The notes under the pieces were generated by a model, which was not told where the DNA came from, ran no database searches, and was given only the letters and a program-made list of their open reading frames with translations. A DNA stretch of 22,113 nucleotides. Source: Zetaproteobacteria bacterium (GTDB lineage: Bacteria; Pseudomonadota; Alphaproteobacteria; Micavibrionales; Micavibrionaceae). Position numbers and translations under genes: made by a program. Each line of letters opens with the position of its first letter. Position 1 is the stretch's first letter. The stretch covers positions 134,018 through 156,130 of the forward strand of contig NVXI01000007.1 of NCBI GenBank assembly GCA_002747015.1, given 5' to 3'. This document shows, in pieces, positions 7,936 to 17,073 of this stretch.

Positions 7936-8477
7936 TACTGAATTAATGTAATTTTAGTATCACCGTATGTTTTTTCAATATCAATGCCACACCCTTCTAT
8001 TGCGTTACAAGTAAAAGATCGCTCCGCTTCACAAGCGACCCATCCCTGTGGCGCAATCCAATCCCCATCAATCAACGCCTTCAACACCTGTGAAACCAGC
8101 CCTTGCGCATAAGGTGGATCAAGAAAAATCAAATCATATGGGACTGTACTATGTGGGCGTACACCAATTTTGGACGCATCACGCAGTAAAAATTCCGCAT
8201 CAACCTCCAACATTTCTGCGTTATCACACGCCAAAGATAAAGAATCACGCGCCGTATCCATAAACACACAAGACGATGCCCCACGAGATAAGGCCTCCAA
8301 CCCTAATGCGCCCGTACCACAAAACGCATCCAGAACATGCGCCGTATCCAAAGCACCACGAGATTGCAACATATTAAACATCGCACCACGGATTTTATCA
8401 CTCGTCGGACGGATATCATTATTCTTAGGCGTATAGAGCTTTCGCCCACCAAATTTCCCCGACACAATTTTCATCAT
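7914..8477 (-). CDS. rsmD: 16S rRNA (guanine(966)-N(2))-methyltransferase RsmD
   Basis: This 187-residue SAM-dependent enzyme methylates G966 of 16S rRNA during 30S assembly. It shows the usual N terminus KIVSGKFGGRKLYTP, the motif RPTSDKIRGAMFNML (23-37), the SAM-binding loop DAFCGTGALGLEALSRGA (50-67) and the N2-guanine catalytic tetrad DPPY (120-123). Two ATGs lie in tandem; the first (8477-8475) overlaps the rluB stop in an ATGA arrangement. No Shine-Dalgarno is present (only A-rich sequence), so it is probably made by translational coupling to rluB. The 3' end overlaps the convergent uppP gene. Confidence 0.95.
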   Translation of the reverse strand: MMKIVSGKFGGRKLYTPKNNDIRPTSDKIRGAMFNMLQSRGALDTAHVLDAFCGTGALGLEALSRGASSCVFMDTARDSLSLACDNAEMLEVDAEFLLRDASKIGVRPHSTVPYDLIFLDPPYAQGLVSQVLKALIDGDWIAPQGWVACEAERSFTCNAIEGCGIDIEKTYGDTKITLIQYQPMTPE

Positions 8478-9385
8478 TTTTTACTTTTTTTGTAAAATTT
8501 AGTAGATTTTGATGTGTTTTTTCTATTTTTATATGATTCCGACGATGATTTTTTAAAATTTCTATCTTTTCCATGAAACGTACGCTTCTCTTTGTTCTCA
8601 TCTGTACGCTTACTTAAAGTGATATTATTCTCACGAAAATATTCTCCGATTTGATTGCGCATCACCCCGACACTAACTTCACTAACAGAACCACGAGACA
8701 TCTTTCCCAAAGAAAATGGGCCATAATCCGTGCGAATTAATCGCGTAACACTCAGACCTAGAGCCTCCAAAATACGACGAATTTCTCTGTTCTTCCCCTC
8801 ACGCAAAGTAATAGATATCCATGAATTTGCGCCTATATTTTCACGATCTTCTGGTTGAACATCCAATTTGGCATCAATAGATTTGTAACGTACGCCCTCA
8901 ACAGTAATCCCGTTCTTTAATGATTCCAGCCGTTTTTCATTGACCCTACCATTCACGCGTACGCGATATTTACGCCTCCACCCTGTATCTGGCAATTCAA
9001 GGTGACGCGCAAGCCCACCGTCATTGGTCAACAACAGTAATCCTTCTGTACTTAAATCCAGTCGTCCCACACTGACCACACGTGGCATATCGCCCGGTAA
9101 TTCATCAAATACTGTAGAACGCCCCTTTTCATCTTTATGTGTCGTCACGAGGCCAGGCGGCTTATGATATAAAAACAAACGCGTTTGCTCCTTCGAGGGC
9201 AAAACCTTACCATCGACCATAATTTTATCATCTTGCGTGACATTCAAGGCAGGTGAATCGATCTTCTTACCGTTAACTTTAACACGGCCTTCTGCGATCC
9301 ATCGCTCTGCATCACGGCGCGAACAAACCCCCGCGCGTGCCATTCTCTTTGCAATCCGTTCGCCTTTATGCTTTTCTTCACTCAT
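8474..9385 (-). CDS. rluB: RluB-type 23S rRNA pseudouridine synthase with a Lys/Ser-rich tail
   Basis: The 303-residue protein has an S4 RNA-binding domain (about 8-55, RMARAGVCSRRDAERWIAEG) and an RsuA/RluB/E/F catalytic domain. The latter carries GRLDLSTEGLLLLTNDG (107-123, catalytic Asp110) and REGKNREIRRILEALGLSV. Enzymes of this type modify 23S rRNA near position 2605; RluB rather than RluE/F is favoured by alphaproteobacterial gene order, and the exact target is inferred. Residues 260-303 form a basic tail of Lys, Ser and Asn, a common but variable RNA-binding extension. The frame stays open upstream to 9730, but that extension is antisense to tadA. The ATG at 9385-9383 has AAGGAT at good spacing and begins MSEEKHKGERIAK as expected. 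Confidence 0.93.
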   Translation of the reverse strand: MSEEKHKGERIAKRMARAGVCSRRDAERWIAEGRVKVNGKKIDSPALNVTQDDKIMVDGKVLPSKEQTRLFLYHKPPGLVTTHKDEKGRSTVFDELPGDMPRVVSVGRLDLSTEGLLLLTNDGGLARHLELPDTGWRRKYRVRVNGRVNEKRLESLKNGITVEGVRYKSIDAKLDVQPEDRENIGANSWISITLREGKNREIRRILEALGLSVTRLIRTDYGPFSLGKMSRGSVSEVSVGVMRNQIGEYFRENNITLSKRTDENKEKRTFHGKDRNFKKSSSESYKNRKNTSKSTKFYKKSKK

Positions 9386-9851
9386 GATTGATCCTTTCAC
9401 AGAAACAGACCATAGCTGTATGCGCGCCGCATTGGAAGAGGCAAAACACGCAGCCAACCGTGATGAAGTGCCCATTGGGGCGGTCATTACCAACGAAAAT
9501 GGTAAAATTGTTGCACGTACAGGTAATAAAACCCGAGAACTAAACGATCCTTGTGCCCATGCCGAGATCCTAACAATCCGCGCTGCATGCAAGAACTTAG
9601 GCTCACAACGCATTCCAAAACATACCTTGTACGTCACCTTAGAGCCATGCGCCATGTGCGCAGCCGCGATATCCTTTGCACGTATCTCCCGCATAGTATT
9701 CGGGGCATCAGATCCAAAAGGCGGCGGCATCCTACATGGCGGAGAATTCTACACACAGCCAACATGCCACCACAGACCAAACGTACAGCACGGCTTAATG
9801 GCGCAGGAATGCGGAGAAATATTAAGAACATTCTTCAAACGGAAACGCTGA
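9384..9851 (+). CDS. tadA: tRNA(adenine-34) deaminase TadA
   Basis: This 155-residue zinc enzyme converts A34 to inosine in tRNA-Arg(ACG). It has DEVPIGAVI (27-35), the HAE site (His59, Glu61) and PCAMC (Cys89 and Cys92 as zinc ligands). SFARISRIVFGASDPKGGG and TCHHRPN follow, as in alphaproteobacterial TadA. I place the start at the ATG at 9384-9386 because the family has about ten residues before the MRAALEEA helix; an ATG at 9420 is the alternative. The chosen ATG shares two bases with the divergent rluB start (plus-strand CATG). No Shine-Dalgarno is seen ahead of it. The frame is open farther upstream, but only as antisense of rluB. Confidence 0.95.
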   Translation: MIDPFTETDHSCMRAALEEAKHAANRDEVPIGAVITNENGKIVARTGNKTRELNDPCAHAEILTIRAACKNLGSQRIPKHTLYVTLEPCAMCAAAISFARISRIVFGASDPKGGGILHGGEFYTQPTCHHRPNVQHGLMAQECGEILRTFFKRKR

Positions 9852-9917
9852 CTTTATAATCGTCTAAATTTATTTTTCACAAGGCGCGAAGAGTGCCGCG
9901 TAAAGCTAGACCAAATG

Positions 9918-11213
9918 TTAGGCTGCCTCACTATCAGACTTTAGGGCGCGCCAACCAATATCACGGCGACAGAACCCTTGCGACCAATCGATACAATCAA
10001 CGGACTCGTACGCGCGTTTTTGCGCCACGGCTGTCGTTGCTCCACAGGCGGTTACGCCCAGAACACGCCCACCAACACTAAGGACATCTCTATTTTCACC
10101 CTCGGCTGTACCTGCATGAAACACGTACGCGCCATCAACTTCATTGGCCTGATCAATTCCAGAAATAACCGTGTTCTTCTCATAAGCCCCCGGATAACCC
10201 TTCGCTGCCATAACAACACACATTGCCGTATCATCCGACCAACTGATTTGATCCTTTACCTCGTTCAAACGCCCTTGCGCCGCCGCCAATAGGATTTGCG
10301 CCAAATCGCCTTGCATACGCATCATCAAAGTTTGACATTCCGGATCACCAAAGCGAATATTATGCTCCAAGAGCGTTACAACACCGTCCTTTACCATTAA
10401 CCCAGCAAAAATTACGCCCGTAAATGCGCAACCCTCCGCCGCCATCGCGGCAATGGTCGGCTCAATCGTTTTCTCTATGATTTGCTGCTCCAATGCAGGT
10501 GTCATAAAATGTGCAGGACTGTACGCGCCCATACCACCGGTATTTAAGCCTGTATCACCTTCCCCAACGCGTTTATGATCCTGCGCCGAGGTTAGAGGCA
10601 ATATTGTTTTTCCATCTGAAAGTGCAAAAAAGCTAACCTCCTCACCTTCTAGAAACTCCTCAATAATCACCTCATGGCCAGCAGAACCAAATGAACTACC
10701 CGAGAGCATATCACGCGCCGCCTCAATTGCTTGATCTTTGGTTTCACAAATAATCACACCCTTACCTGCAGCCAAGCCATCTGTCTTAACAACAATGGGT
10801 AATCCTGCATCCATAATGAAGTTTTTGGCCAATTCAGCATCCTTAAATCGGCCATATTTGGCCGTAGGAATATCATATTTTGCGCACAAATCCTTCATAA
10901 ACCCCTTTGATCCCTCAAGTTGCGCAGCTTTCGCGGATGGACCAAAAACATTTATGTTTTCTGCATTCAATTTATCGGCCAAACCATCTACCAACGGATT
11001 TTCAGGTCCAACAACAACAAGGTCGATCGCATTATCTTTCGAAAAACTCACAAGATCATCAATAGCATCCACGGAAATAGGAACGCACTGCGCCTGCGCA
11101 GCAATCCCGACATTGCCAGGGGCACAATACAGCTTTGTACAGCTTTCAGATTGCGCAAGCTTCCACGCCAATGCATGCTCTCTTCCACCTGATCCAACCA
11201 ATAATATTTTCAT
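9918..11213 (-). CDS. purD: Phosphoribosylamine-glycine ligase (GAR synthetase)
   Basis: This 431-residue cytoplasmic ATP-grasp enzyme joins phosphoribosylamine and glycine in the second step of purine synthesis. Visible landmarks are the N-terminal MKILLVGSGGREHALAWKLA, GPENPLVDGLAD, FMKDLCAKYDIPTA, the ATP-grasp loop KTDGLAAGKGVIICET, TGGMGAYSPA and the metal site RFGDPECQTLMMRM. Length is typical. The ATG at 11213 has AGGAG six bases upstream. It lies 78 bases downstream of putA on the same strand, with a small possible terminator between. Its 3' end faces tadA across 66 bases with no clear hairpin. Confidence 0.97.
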   Translation of the reverse strand: MKILLVGSGGREHALAWKLAQSESCTKLYCAPGNVGIAAQAQCVPISVDAIDDLVSFSKDNAIDLVVVGPENPLVDGLADKLNAENINVFGPSAKAAQLEGSKGFMKDLCAKYDIPTAKYGRFKDAELAKNFIMDAGLPIVVKTDGLAAGKGVIICETKDQAIEAARDMLSGSSFGSAGHEVIIEEFLEGEEVSFFALSDGKTILPLTSAQDHKRVGEGDTGLNTGGMGAYSPAHFMTPALEQQIIEKTIEPTIAAMAAEGCAFTGVIFAGLMVKDGVVTLLEHNIRFGDPECQTLMMRMQGDLAQILLAAAQGRLNEVKDQISWSDDTAMCVVMAAKGYPGAYEKNTVISGIDQANEVDGAYVFHAGTAEGENRDVLSVGGRVLGVTACGATTAVAQKRAYESVDCIDWSQGFCRRDIGWRALKSDSEAA

Positions 11214-11263
11214 TTTATGCTCCTAAATATGTCATGATGACCCATACATAACATGCAGACACG

Positions 11264-11282
11264 AAAAAACAACTTTTGTTGT
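11264..11282 (-). terminator. Weak candidate terminator after putA
   Basis: Read on the minus strand, a 5-bp stem ACAAC / GTTGT with an AAAA loop is followed at once by a run of T residues. It sits just after the putA stop and before the purD leader. The stem is short and A+T rich, so termination would be partial at best. Confidence 0.3.
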
Positions 11283-11291
11283 ATATACCGC

Positions 11292-14200
11292 CTATAATTC
11301 CGCATCATCAACCAAAGAAATCAGGCTGGCATTGCCACCAGAGGCCGTTGTATCAATGCTCACCAACTTTTCCACGGCAAAGGCACGTAAATAATGCGGG
11401 CCGCCTGCTTTGGGCCCTGTACCCGATAAAGACATACCGCCAAAGGGCTGCACCCCTACCACCGCACCGGTCATTGAACGGTTGATATAAAGGTTCCCTG
11501 CATTAATGCCCGCTATCGCCTTATCTTGGCGCGCCTGTATCCGGCTATGCATGCCAAAGGTCAGCCCATAACCCGTCGCGTTAATCTGCGCGACCACATC
11601 ATCAAGTGAATGAGAATCATAACGAATAATATGCAAAACAGGGCCAAATACCTCACCCTTTAAAACATTAATATGCTCTATCTCATAGATAGTCGGCATA
11701 AATAAACGAGAATGTTCGAGTGACGTCTCAGCTTTTGAAACCAAAGTTCCAGCCTGCTTCATATATTCTATATGTTTATCAAGACCAGATTTTGAGCCTT
11801 CATCAATAATATAACCCACATCCGTTGAAAGTAACGCCGGATCACCAACACATAATTCCTTCATCGCGCCCTGTAACAATGTAATCACTGAATCTGCAAT
11901 ATCAGTTTGTACGTACAGCACCCGTAAGGCCGAGCATCTCTGCCCTGCAGATCCAAACGCACTGGACATCACATCATCAACAACTTGTTCCGCCAAGGCA
12001 GAACTATCAACGATCATAGCATTCTGCCCACCAGTTTCAGCGATAAACGGGACAATGCCCGGATTTTCCACTGCCAGCGTTTTCTGAATATGCTTTGCCG
12101 TTGCCGTGGAGCCAGTGAACACAACGCCGGCCACATCCCTATGAGAGACCAAAGCCTCACCAAATTCTCTGCCCTTTGAAAATAAATGCAAAATTTCATG
12201 CGGCACCCCCGCTTTATGCATCAATTCGACCGTACGTGTTGCGATATAGCGTGTTTGAGAGGCAGGTTTCGCAAGTACAGCATTACCAGAGATAAGCGCA
12301 GCAACAATTTGCCCCGTAAAGATCGCTAATGGAAAATTCCACGGGCTTATGCATACAAAAACACCGCGCCCCTGCAATGTTAAGCGATTGGTTTCCCCTG
12401 TATATCCAGGCATTAAAATACCGTCTACGCCAAAATTCTCACGCGCGCGCGCGCCGTAATATCGGCAAAAATCAACGGCCTCGCGCAATTCATCATGTGC
12501 ATCAGGGATGGTTTTACCTGCTTCGTACACTAGAATAGCCACGAATTCTTGCGTGTTTTCTTCTAAAAGATCAGCAAACCGTTCAATAATCGCCGCACGT
12601 TCCTGTACGTCTGTCTTATTCCAACTCTGAAAACCTTGATTTGCACTATTAAACGCATGATCAACAAACTTTGGCTCTATATCCTCAAATAACTTGCCAT
12701 CAATGACAGAGCATGCACGCATCGGCGACTTATACGCCGCAATAAAATCCAACAAACTTTTCGAAGACATTGGATCATCCAAATCAACACCCATAGAATT
12801 CACACGATCATCACCAAATAAATCATGCGGCACAGGAATGACAGGATGACGATAACCATCATCATAGCCCCGCACCTGCATCACAGGATCACGTACGGCA
12901 TCACCCGCCTCGATATTATTATCCAGCAACTGATTAACAAACGAGGAGTTCGCACCGTTCTCAAGTAAGCGCCTAACAAGATACGGCAGTAAATCCCGAT
13001 GTGGGCCCACAGGTGCGTACACACTAACATTTACAGTGCCGTCACCGATTATTTGCGCGTACAGCCCCTCACCCATCCCATGAAGACGTTGAAATTCGTA
13101 GTCTAGAGACATTTTGTCTGCTATATGTTGAATTGAAGCAATCGTATGGGCATTATGTGTCGCAAACATCGGATAAATAACATCTGCATGACTAAACATC
13201 ACTTGCACGCACGCAAGATATGATAAATCGGTATTGCTCTTGCGTGTAAAAACACCATATTCTGAAAAGCCATGCATTTGGGCATGCTTAATTTCACTGT
13301 CCCAGTAAGCCCCCTTCACCAAACGGATTTGAATTTTTCGATTACATTCTCGCGCACGCTTTGCCAAATAATCAATCAAAGGCAAAGCACGTTTTTGATA
13401 GGCCTGCACAGCCAAACCAAAACCATCCCAACCATCAAAAATAGCGTCATTTAAAATATTATCAATAATGGCAATAGACATATCAAGTCTGTTGACCTCT
13501 TCCGCATCAACAGTAAGCGGAACATTATGCGCCGCAGCCTGTACGCACAAAGCCCTTAATTTTTCTGTGATTTCAGGGATACAGCGCTCTTTCTGGGCGT
13601 ACGTATAACGTGGATGTAACGCCGATAATTTCACAGAAACACCAGAATTTCGCACGTTTTCTTTATTATTAGCCTTATTTCTCTGCGCTATTTCATCAAT
13701 TGCATTGGCGTACGCCTGAAAATAGCATTCTGCGGTTTCTTGATCGCGCGCGCCCTCACCCAACATATCATACGACATGCGATATCCTTGTCTCTCCCAC
13801 ATACGGGCATGTGAAATCGCATCCCCAATAGACGTACCAAGTACAAATTGCTTACCCATCATTTGCATGGCCTTGATCATTGCCTCGCGTATAATTGGCT
13901 CTCCCAACCGAGATAGGGCACTATCTAACGTTTTGCGTGTCAAAGCCATACCGATGCCAGCAGCCTTGGCCATCCAGTCTTTTGAGCCGCCACCCTGTTT
14001 TTGCAACCAATTTTCTGCAATAACCTTATCTTTAATAAGTGCGTTAGCAGTTTTTGAATCGGGAATACGCAACAACGCCTCTGCCAAGCACATCATTGCC
14101 AGCCCCTCATCAGTATTAAGAGAAAACTCCTGTAAGAAAGCCTCCAACTGACCACCGCGACCCTTTTGCGCACGCGTTTTTTCAACCAGATCAACTGCCA

Positions 14201-14309
14201 AACCCTGCACAGATTGCACGGTTTCATCTGACCACTTCAGAATATCCAGTAATTCCTGAACAACCTGATTTTCATCTTTATACAGATGAGATGAGAAAGG
14301 ATAAATCAT
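11292..14309 (-). CDS. putA: Bifunctional proline dehydrogenase / glutamate-semialdehyde dehydrogenase PutA
   Basis: This 1005-residue enzyme oxidises proline to glutamate in two steps, with FAD and then NAD+, at the inner face of the membrane. The PRODH barrel (about 130-430) has KLSALHPRY, DAEEVNRLD, IRLVKGAYWDSEIK, FQRLHGMGEGLY and RRLLENGANSSFV. The ALDH domain (about 520-990) has SPWNFPLAIFTGQI, FTGSTATAKHIQ, ETGGQN (Glu758) and SAGQRCSALR (catalytic Cys792). It lacks the N-terminal ribbon-helix-helix repressor domain and the C-terminal extra domain of longer PutA proteins, so it is the minimal type and does not regulate itself. It diverges from xseA across 60 bases. There is no strong ribosome site at the ATG. 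Confidence 0.97.
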   Translation of the reverse strand: MIYPFSSHLYKDENQVVQELLDILKWSDETVQSVQGLAVDLVEKTRAQKGRGGQLEAFLQEFSLNTDEGLAMMCLAEALLRIPDSKTANALIKDKVIAENWLQKQGGGSKDWMAKAAGIGMALTRKTLDSALSRLGEPIIREAMIKAMQMMGKQFVLGTSIGDAISHARMWERQGYRMSYDMLGEGARDQETAECYFQAYANAIDEIAQRNKANNKENVRNSGVSVKLSALHPRYTYAQKERCIPEITEKLRALCVQAAAHNVPLTVDAEEVNRLDMSIAIIDNILNDAIFDGWDGFGLAVQAYQKRALPLIDYLAKRARECNRKIQIRLVKGAYWDSEIKHAQMHGFSEYGVFTRKSNTDLSYLACVQVMFSHADVIYPMFATHNAHTIASIQHIADKMSLDYEFQRLHGMGEGLYAQIIGDGTVNVSVYAPVGPHRDLLPYLVRRLLENGANSSFVNQLLDNNIEAGDAVRDPVMQVRGYDDGYRHPVIPVPHDLFGDDRVNSMGVDLDDPMSSKSLLDFIAAYKSPMRACSVIDGKLFEDIEPKFVDHAFNSANQGFQSWNKTDVQERAAIIERFADLLEENTQEFVAILVYEAGKTIPDAHDELREAVDFCRYYGARARENFGVDGILMPGYTGETNRLTLQGRGVFVCISPWNFPLAIFTGQIVAALISGNAVLAKPASQTRYIATRTVELMHKAGVPHEILHLFSKGREFGEALVSHRDVAGVVFTGSTATAKHIQKTLAVENPGIVPFIAETGGQNAMIVDSSALAEQVVDDVMSSAFGSAGQRCSALRVLYVQTDIADSVITLLQGAMKELCVGDPALLSTDVGYIIDEGSKSGLDKHIEYMKQAGTLVSKAETSLEHSRLFMPTIYEIEHINVLKGEVFGPVLHIIRYDSHSLDDVVAQINATGYGLTFGMHSRIQARQDKAIAGINAGNLYINRSMTGAVVGVQPFGGMSLSGTGPKAGGPHYLRAFAVEKLVSIDTTASGGNASLISLVDDAEL

Positions 14310-14369
14310 AACGCCACAATATCACGAGAATGCTGGAAATTCTTCTCTTTTACGATTATTATACCCAGC

Positions 14370-15791
14370 ATGAGTGAAGAATCGATCAAAAGAAGTAATG
14401 TCCCTGAGTTTTCCGTGTCCGAACTTGCGTTTTCTTTAAAGCGTACGTTAGAGGATAACTATGCGCGCGTGCGTGTACGTGGTGAATTATCGCGAATCTC
14501 TATCCCAAAATCTGGTCACATGTATTCCAGCCTGAAAGATGATAAGTCAGTGATTGACACGATATGCTGGAAAGGCGTTTTATCGAAACTCAGCATTAAG
14601 CCTGAAGAAGGCCTTGAGGTTATCTGCGTTGGGCGCATCACAACCTACCCCGCACGATCAAACTATCAGCTCATCATCGAATCAATGGAACTAGCAGGAG
14701 AAGGTGCACTCCTGAAAATGCTGGAGGAGCGTAAAAAGAAGCTCGCCGCCGAAGGATTATTCGCTGCCGAAAGAAAAAAATCGCTGCCCTTCATCCCGAA
14801 TAAAATCGGCGTTATCACCTCACCGACTGGCGCCGTCATTCGGGATATCCTGCATCGTTTAAACGATCGCTTTCCCCGCCATGTCATCGTTTGGCCCGTC
14901 AAAGTACAAGGCAAAGGCGCAGATGCAGAAATCACAGCCGCAATAAACGGGTTTAACGCCCTACCAATAGATCAAAGACCAGACGTACTCATTGTTGCCA
15001 GAGGCGGCGGATCGCTGGAAGATCTTATGCCTTTTAACGAAGAAAATGTCGTACGTGCCGTCGCAAACAGCACCATTCCAATTATCTCTGCCATCGGGCA
15101 TGAAACAGATACAACACTAATTGATTATGCATCAGATTTACGCGCACCCACCCCCACCGGTGCCGCAGAAATGATCGTTCCTGTACGCCTTAACCTAATC
15201 GCTCAGATTATGGATGATGAGAAACGACTCATCAACAGTATCACACGGCTTCTATCAGAAAATAGGCACAAACTGGATGCTTTCGCCGCAAAACTTGGCA
15301 ATCCGGAACGCTTAATAGAGTTAAAAACCCAACGCCTAGATCACACAGCCAGCCGTTTAGACCATGTTTTCAGCACCATGATAATGCAAAAAACAAATCG
15401 CATCACACAATTATCATCAAAAATTGTGGAACCAAAAGCACGTATAGATATGGCACGTACATCTCTAATGCGTTGGTCAGAGCAATTAGAACAAAGTACA
15501 AAACGTACGATAGAGCATAAAGGCAGAACACTAAACCAAGCACAAGAAAAGCTGGAACTTCTGTCTTTCAACAACGTTTTAAAACGCGGTTATGTCATGA
15601 TACGTGATCAACATAATAAGCCAATCACAAACAGTACCGCGCTATCACAAGGACAAAATATCTATCTAGAATTTAAGGATAATGAAAAAATTGGTGCAGT
15701 TGTGGATAATGATCGATCCAAAAAAATAGAAAAATCCATCAAAAAATCATCCCTCATAGCCCCAAAAACCAATCAAGGTTCTCTATTTTAA
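14370..15791 (+). CDS. xseA: Exodeoxyribonuclease VII large subunit
   Basis: The 473-residue protein is the catalytic subunit of Exo VII, which degrades single-stranded DNA from both ends together with several copies of XseB. It has an N-terminal OB-fold (about 12-110; FSVSELAFSLKRTLED, GELSRISIPKSGHMYSSLKD). The catalytic domain has IGVITSPTGAVIRDILHRL (146-164), ARGGGSLEDLMPFNEE (210-225), SAIGHETDTTLIDYASDLRA (240-259) and PTPTGAAE. A long helical region (about 270-420) should bind XseB. No xseB gene is in the window. The ATG lacks a clear Shine-Dalgarno. A TATTATA-like box lies only about 14 bases upstream of the ATG, so the leader may be very short. Confidence 0.97.
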   Translation: MSEESIKRSNVPEFSVSELAFSLKRTLEDNYARVRVRGELSRISIPKSGHMYSSLKDDKSVIDTICWKGVLSKLSIKPEEGLEVICVGRITTYPARSNYQLIIESMELAGEGALLKMLEERKKKLAAEGLFAAERKKSLPFIPNKIGVITSPTGAVIRDILHRLNDRFPRHVIVWPVKVQGKGADAEITAAINGFNALPIDQRPDVLIVARGGGSLEDLMPFNEENVVRAVANSTIPIISAIGHETDTTLIDYASDLRAPTPTGAAEMIVPVRLNLIAQIMDDEKRLINSITRLLSENRHKLDAFAAKLGNPERLIELKTQRLDHTASRLDHVFSTMIMQKTNRITQLSSKIVEPKARIDMARTSLMRWSEQLEQSTKRTIEHKGRTLNQAQEKLELLSFNNVLKRGYVMIRDQHNKPITNSTALSQGQNIYLEFKDNEKIGAVVDNDRSKKIEKSIKKSSLIAPKTNQGSLF

Positions 15792-15810
15792 AAAATAGAC
15801 ATATACAAAA

Positions 15811-16905
15811 TCAAACCTCAAGACGCTTAATCAATGCGTGCTGTACAAAATCTCCACGTATTTTATCTGATATTTCATCCATCTTTTTTGCACTATCAAC
15901 AACCGCCGCAATAATTTGAATAACCTCGTTTTTCGGCATATCTGGGGTGATTTCCACATAATCTGGTACTGTTTTAATCCGCGCATAGTAATGAATAACA
16001 CTACTTGCCAAACGAGATCCAAACGAATCAAGCTTATGTGTGTTTCCATCAAACACAGAACGATCCAACGCTGGCTGTTTCTGTATAATTTCACCGGTTT
16101 TTTGATATTTTGGTGCAATATTATCATCATCCAACCTTTGCAAAACCTCTTCATACACCATAATATACGCCTCAATTTTTGACTTATTCGCCTTAATTTC
16201 AGCATCAATGATAGACGCAACAATAAACTTTTCTTGATCTTTTAAAACCCGCTCCTTCGATGCCAAATCAATTGACTGATTTTGAATATCAACAACACGA
16301 CCAAATCCCCGCATAATATGAAAGCCAAGAAAAGAAAGTGCCAAAATAAAAACGGTCATAAGAAAAAATGCAGCCATCATAAAATTCTTGCTTTGCGCAT
16401 CTCCATGAAGTGATTCTACGGCCCATGCACCTTGCCCATTTTGACGTGCATACTCTTCCGCGTCTAAATATGGCCGTTCATAAATCGAGCCGTAAATTGC
16501 TGTGCGGTCCGCGCTGGCATACCCTTGCTGAAGTAGAAACAAACTTAAATCCTCTTCCTTGCCATTGATACATTGTGCCTTGATATTATGTTCATCATCC
16601 CTATCTTTTATCGTACAAAGAACATTTTGCGCACCAATCTCTTTTTCCAAAGCCCCCCTGACCTTTAGGTGAAAAATACTTGCACCAGAACGTATTTTTT
16701 CAATGCCCCACAAAGAAATCCTAGTTTTGCCAGAAACCAATGTCGTCGAATTAATAACGCGCACACTATAAGAGATATCCTCATATGGTCTGTTAACAAA
16801 CGTAACACCGTCAACCTCCTGCCCGAAAGACGGCCCAGACACCAAGGCTCCCGACATGATCAGACCAAGAAAACTTATCAGAATATATTTTGAAATACTG
16901 TTCAT
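15811..16905 (-). CDS. Membrane-anchored protein with degenerate SNase-like domain
   Basis: From the ATG at 16905-16903 this is a 364-residue protein. It has a signal peptide or anchor (about 1-29, YILISFLGLIMSGALVSG), an SNase (thermonuclease)-like domain (about 45-163), a membrane helix (about 176-197, MMAAFFLMTVFILALSFLGF) and a cytosolic alpha-helical tail of about 165 residues rich in Lys, Glu and Ile. The SNase pattern is seen in TRISLWGIE, LCTIKDRDD, LSLFLLQQGYASADRTAIYG and AEEYARQNGQGAWA. The usual catalytic VIDGDT is INSTT and the GIDAPE Asp/Glu pair is absent, so nuclease activity is unlikely. The domain would face the periplasm. The frame extends upstream to 16971, but the signal peptide argues for the later ATG. 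It converges with xseA. Confidence 0.7.
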   Translation of the reverse strand: MNSISKYILISFLGLIMSGALVSGPSFGQEVDGVTFVNRPYEDISYSVRVINSTTLVSGKTRISLWGIEKIRSGASIFHLKVRGALEKEIGAQNVLCTIKDRDDEHNIKAQCINGKEEDLSLFLLQQGYASADRTAIYGSIYERPYLDAEEYARQNGQGAWAVESLHGDAQSKNFMMAAFFLMTVFILALSFLGFHIMRGFGRVVDIQNQSIDLASKERVLKDQEKFIVASIIDAEIKANKSKIEAYIMVYEEVLQRLDDDNIAPKYQKTGEIIQKQPALDRSVFDGNTHKLDSFGSRLASSVIHYYARIKTVPDYVEITPDMPKNEVIQIIAAVVDSAKKMDEISDKIRGDFVQHALIKRLEV

Positions 16906-17073
16906 TACCGAATCTTTCACTATTCCCATCATACATGACATAAGTAAATTTCTATGGTCATAAATCTTCATGATAAAATATTATTCACCAAAAACTTAAA
17001 AAATCTTTTAATATTTGAAAATATATGCATTTTTTTGTATCCCCCTTTCACAATAAAATACTATGATCAATAT

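Noticed and set aside
9237..9383. Upstream extension of the tadA frame
   Set aside because: It is antisense to the rluB S4 domain and does not resemble TadA N termini.
9386..9730. 115-codon upstream extension of the rluB frame on the minus strand
   Set aside because: It is antisense to the conserved tadA coding sequence, has no S4 or synthase similarity, and the ATG at 9385 has a ribosome site and the expected N terminus.
10738..11226. 162-codon open frame on the plus strand
   Set aside because: It lies wholly antisense to purD and shows no recognisable protein features.
15786..15801. Palindrome CTATTTT-AA-AAAATAG-like sequence at the xseA 3' end
   Set aside because: The stem is entirely A+T-rich with a two-base loop and no T-tract after it, so it is not a convincing terminator.
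16954..17073. 40-codon N-terminal extension of the acidic protein
   Set aside because: It is A+T-rich, of low-complexity composition, overlaps the upstream region of the divergent gene, and reads like promoter DNA.
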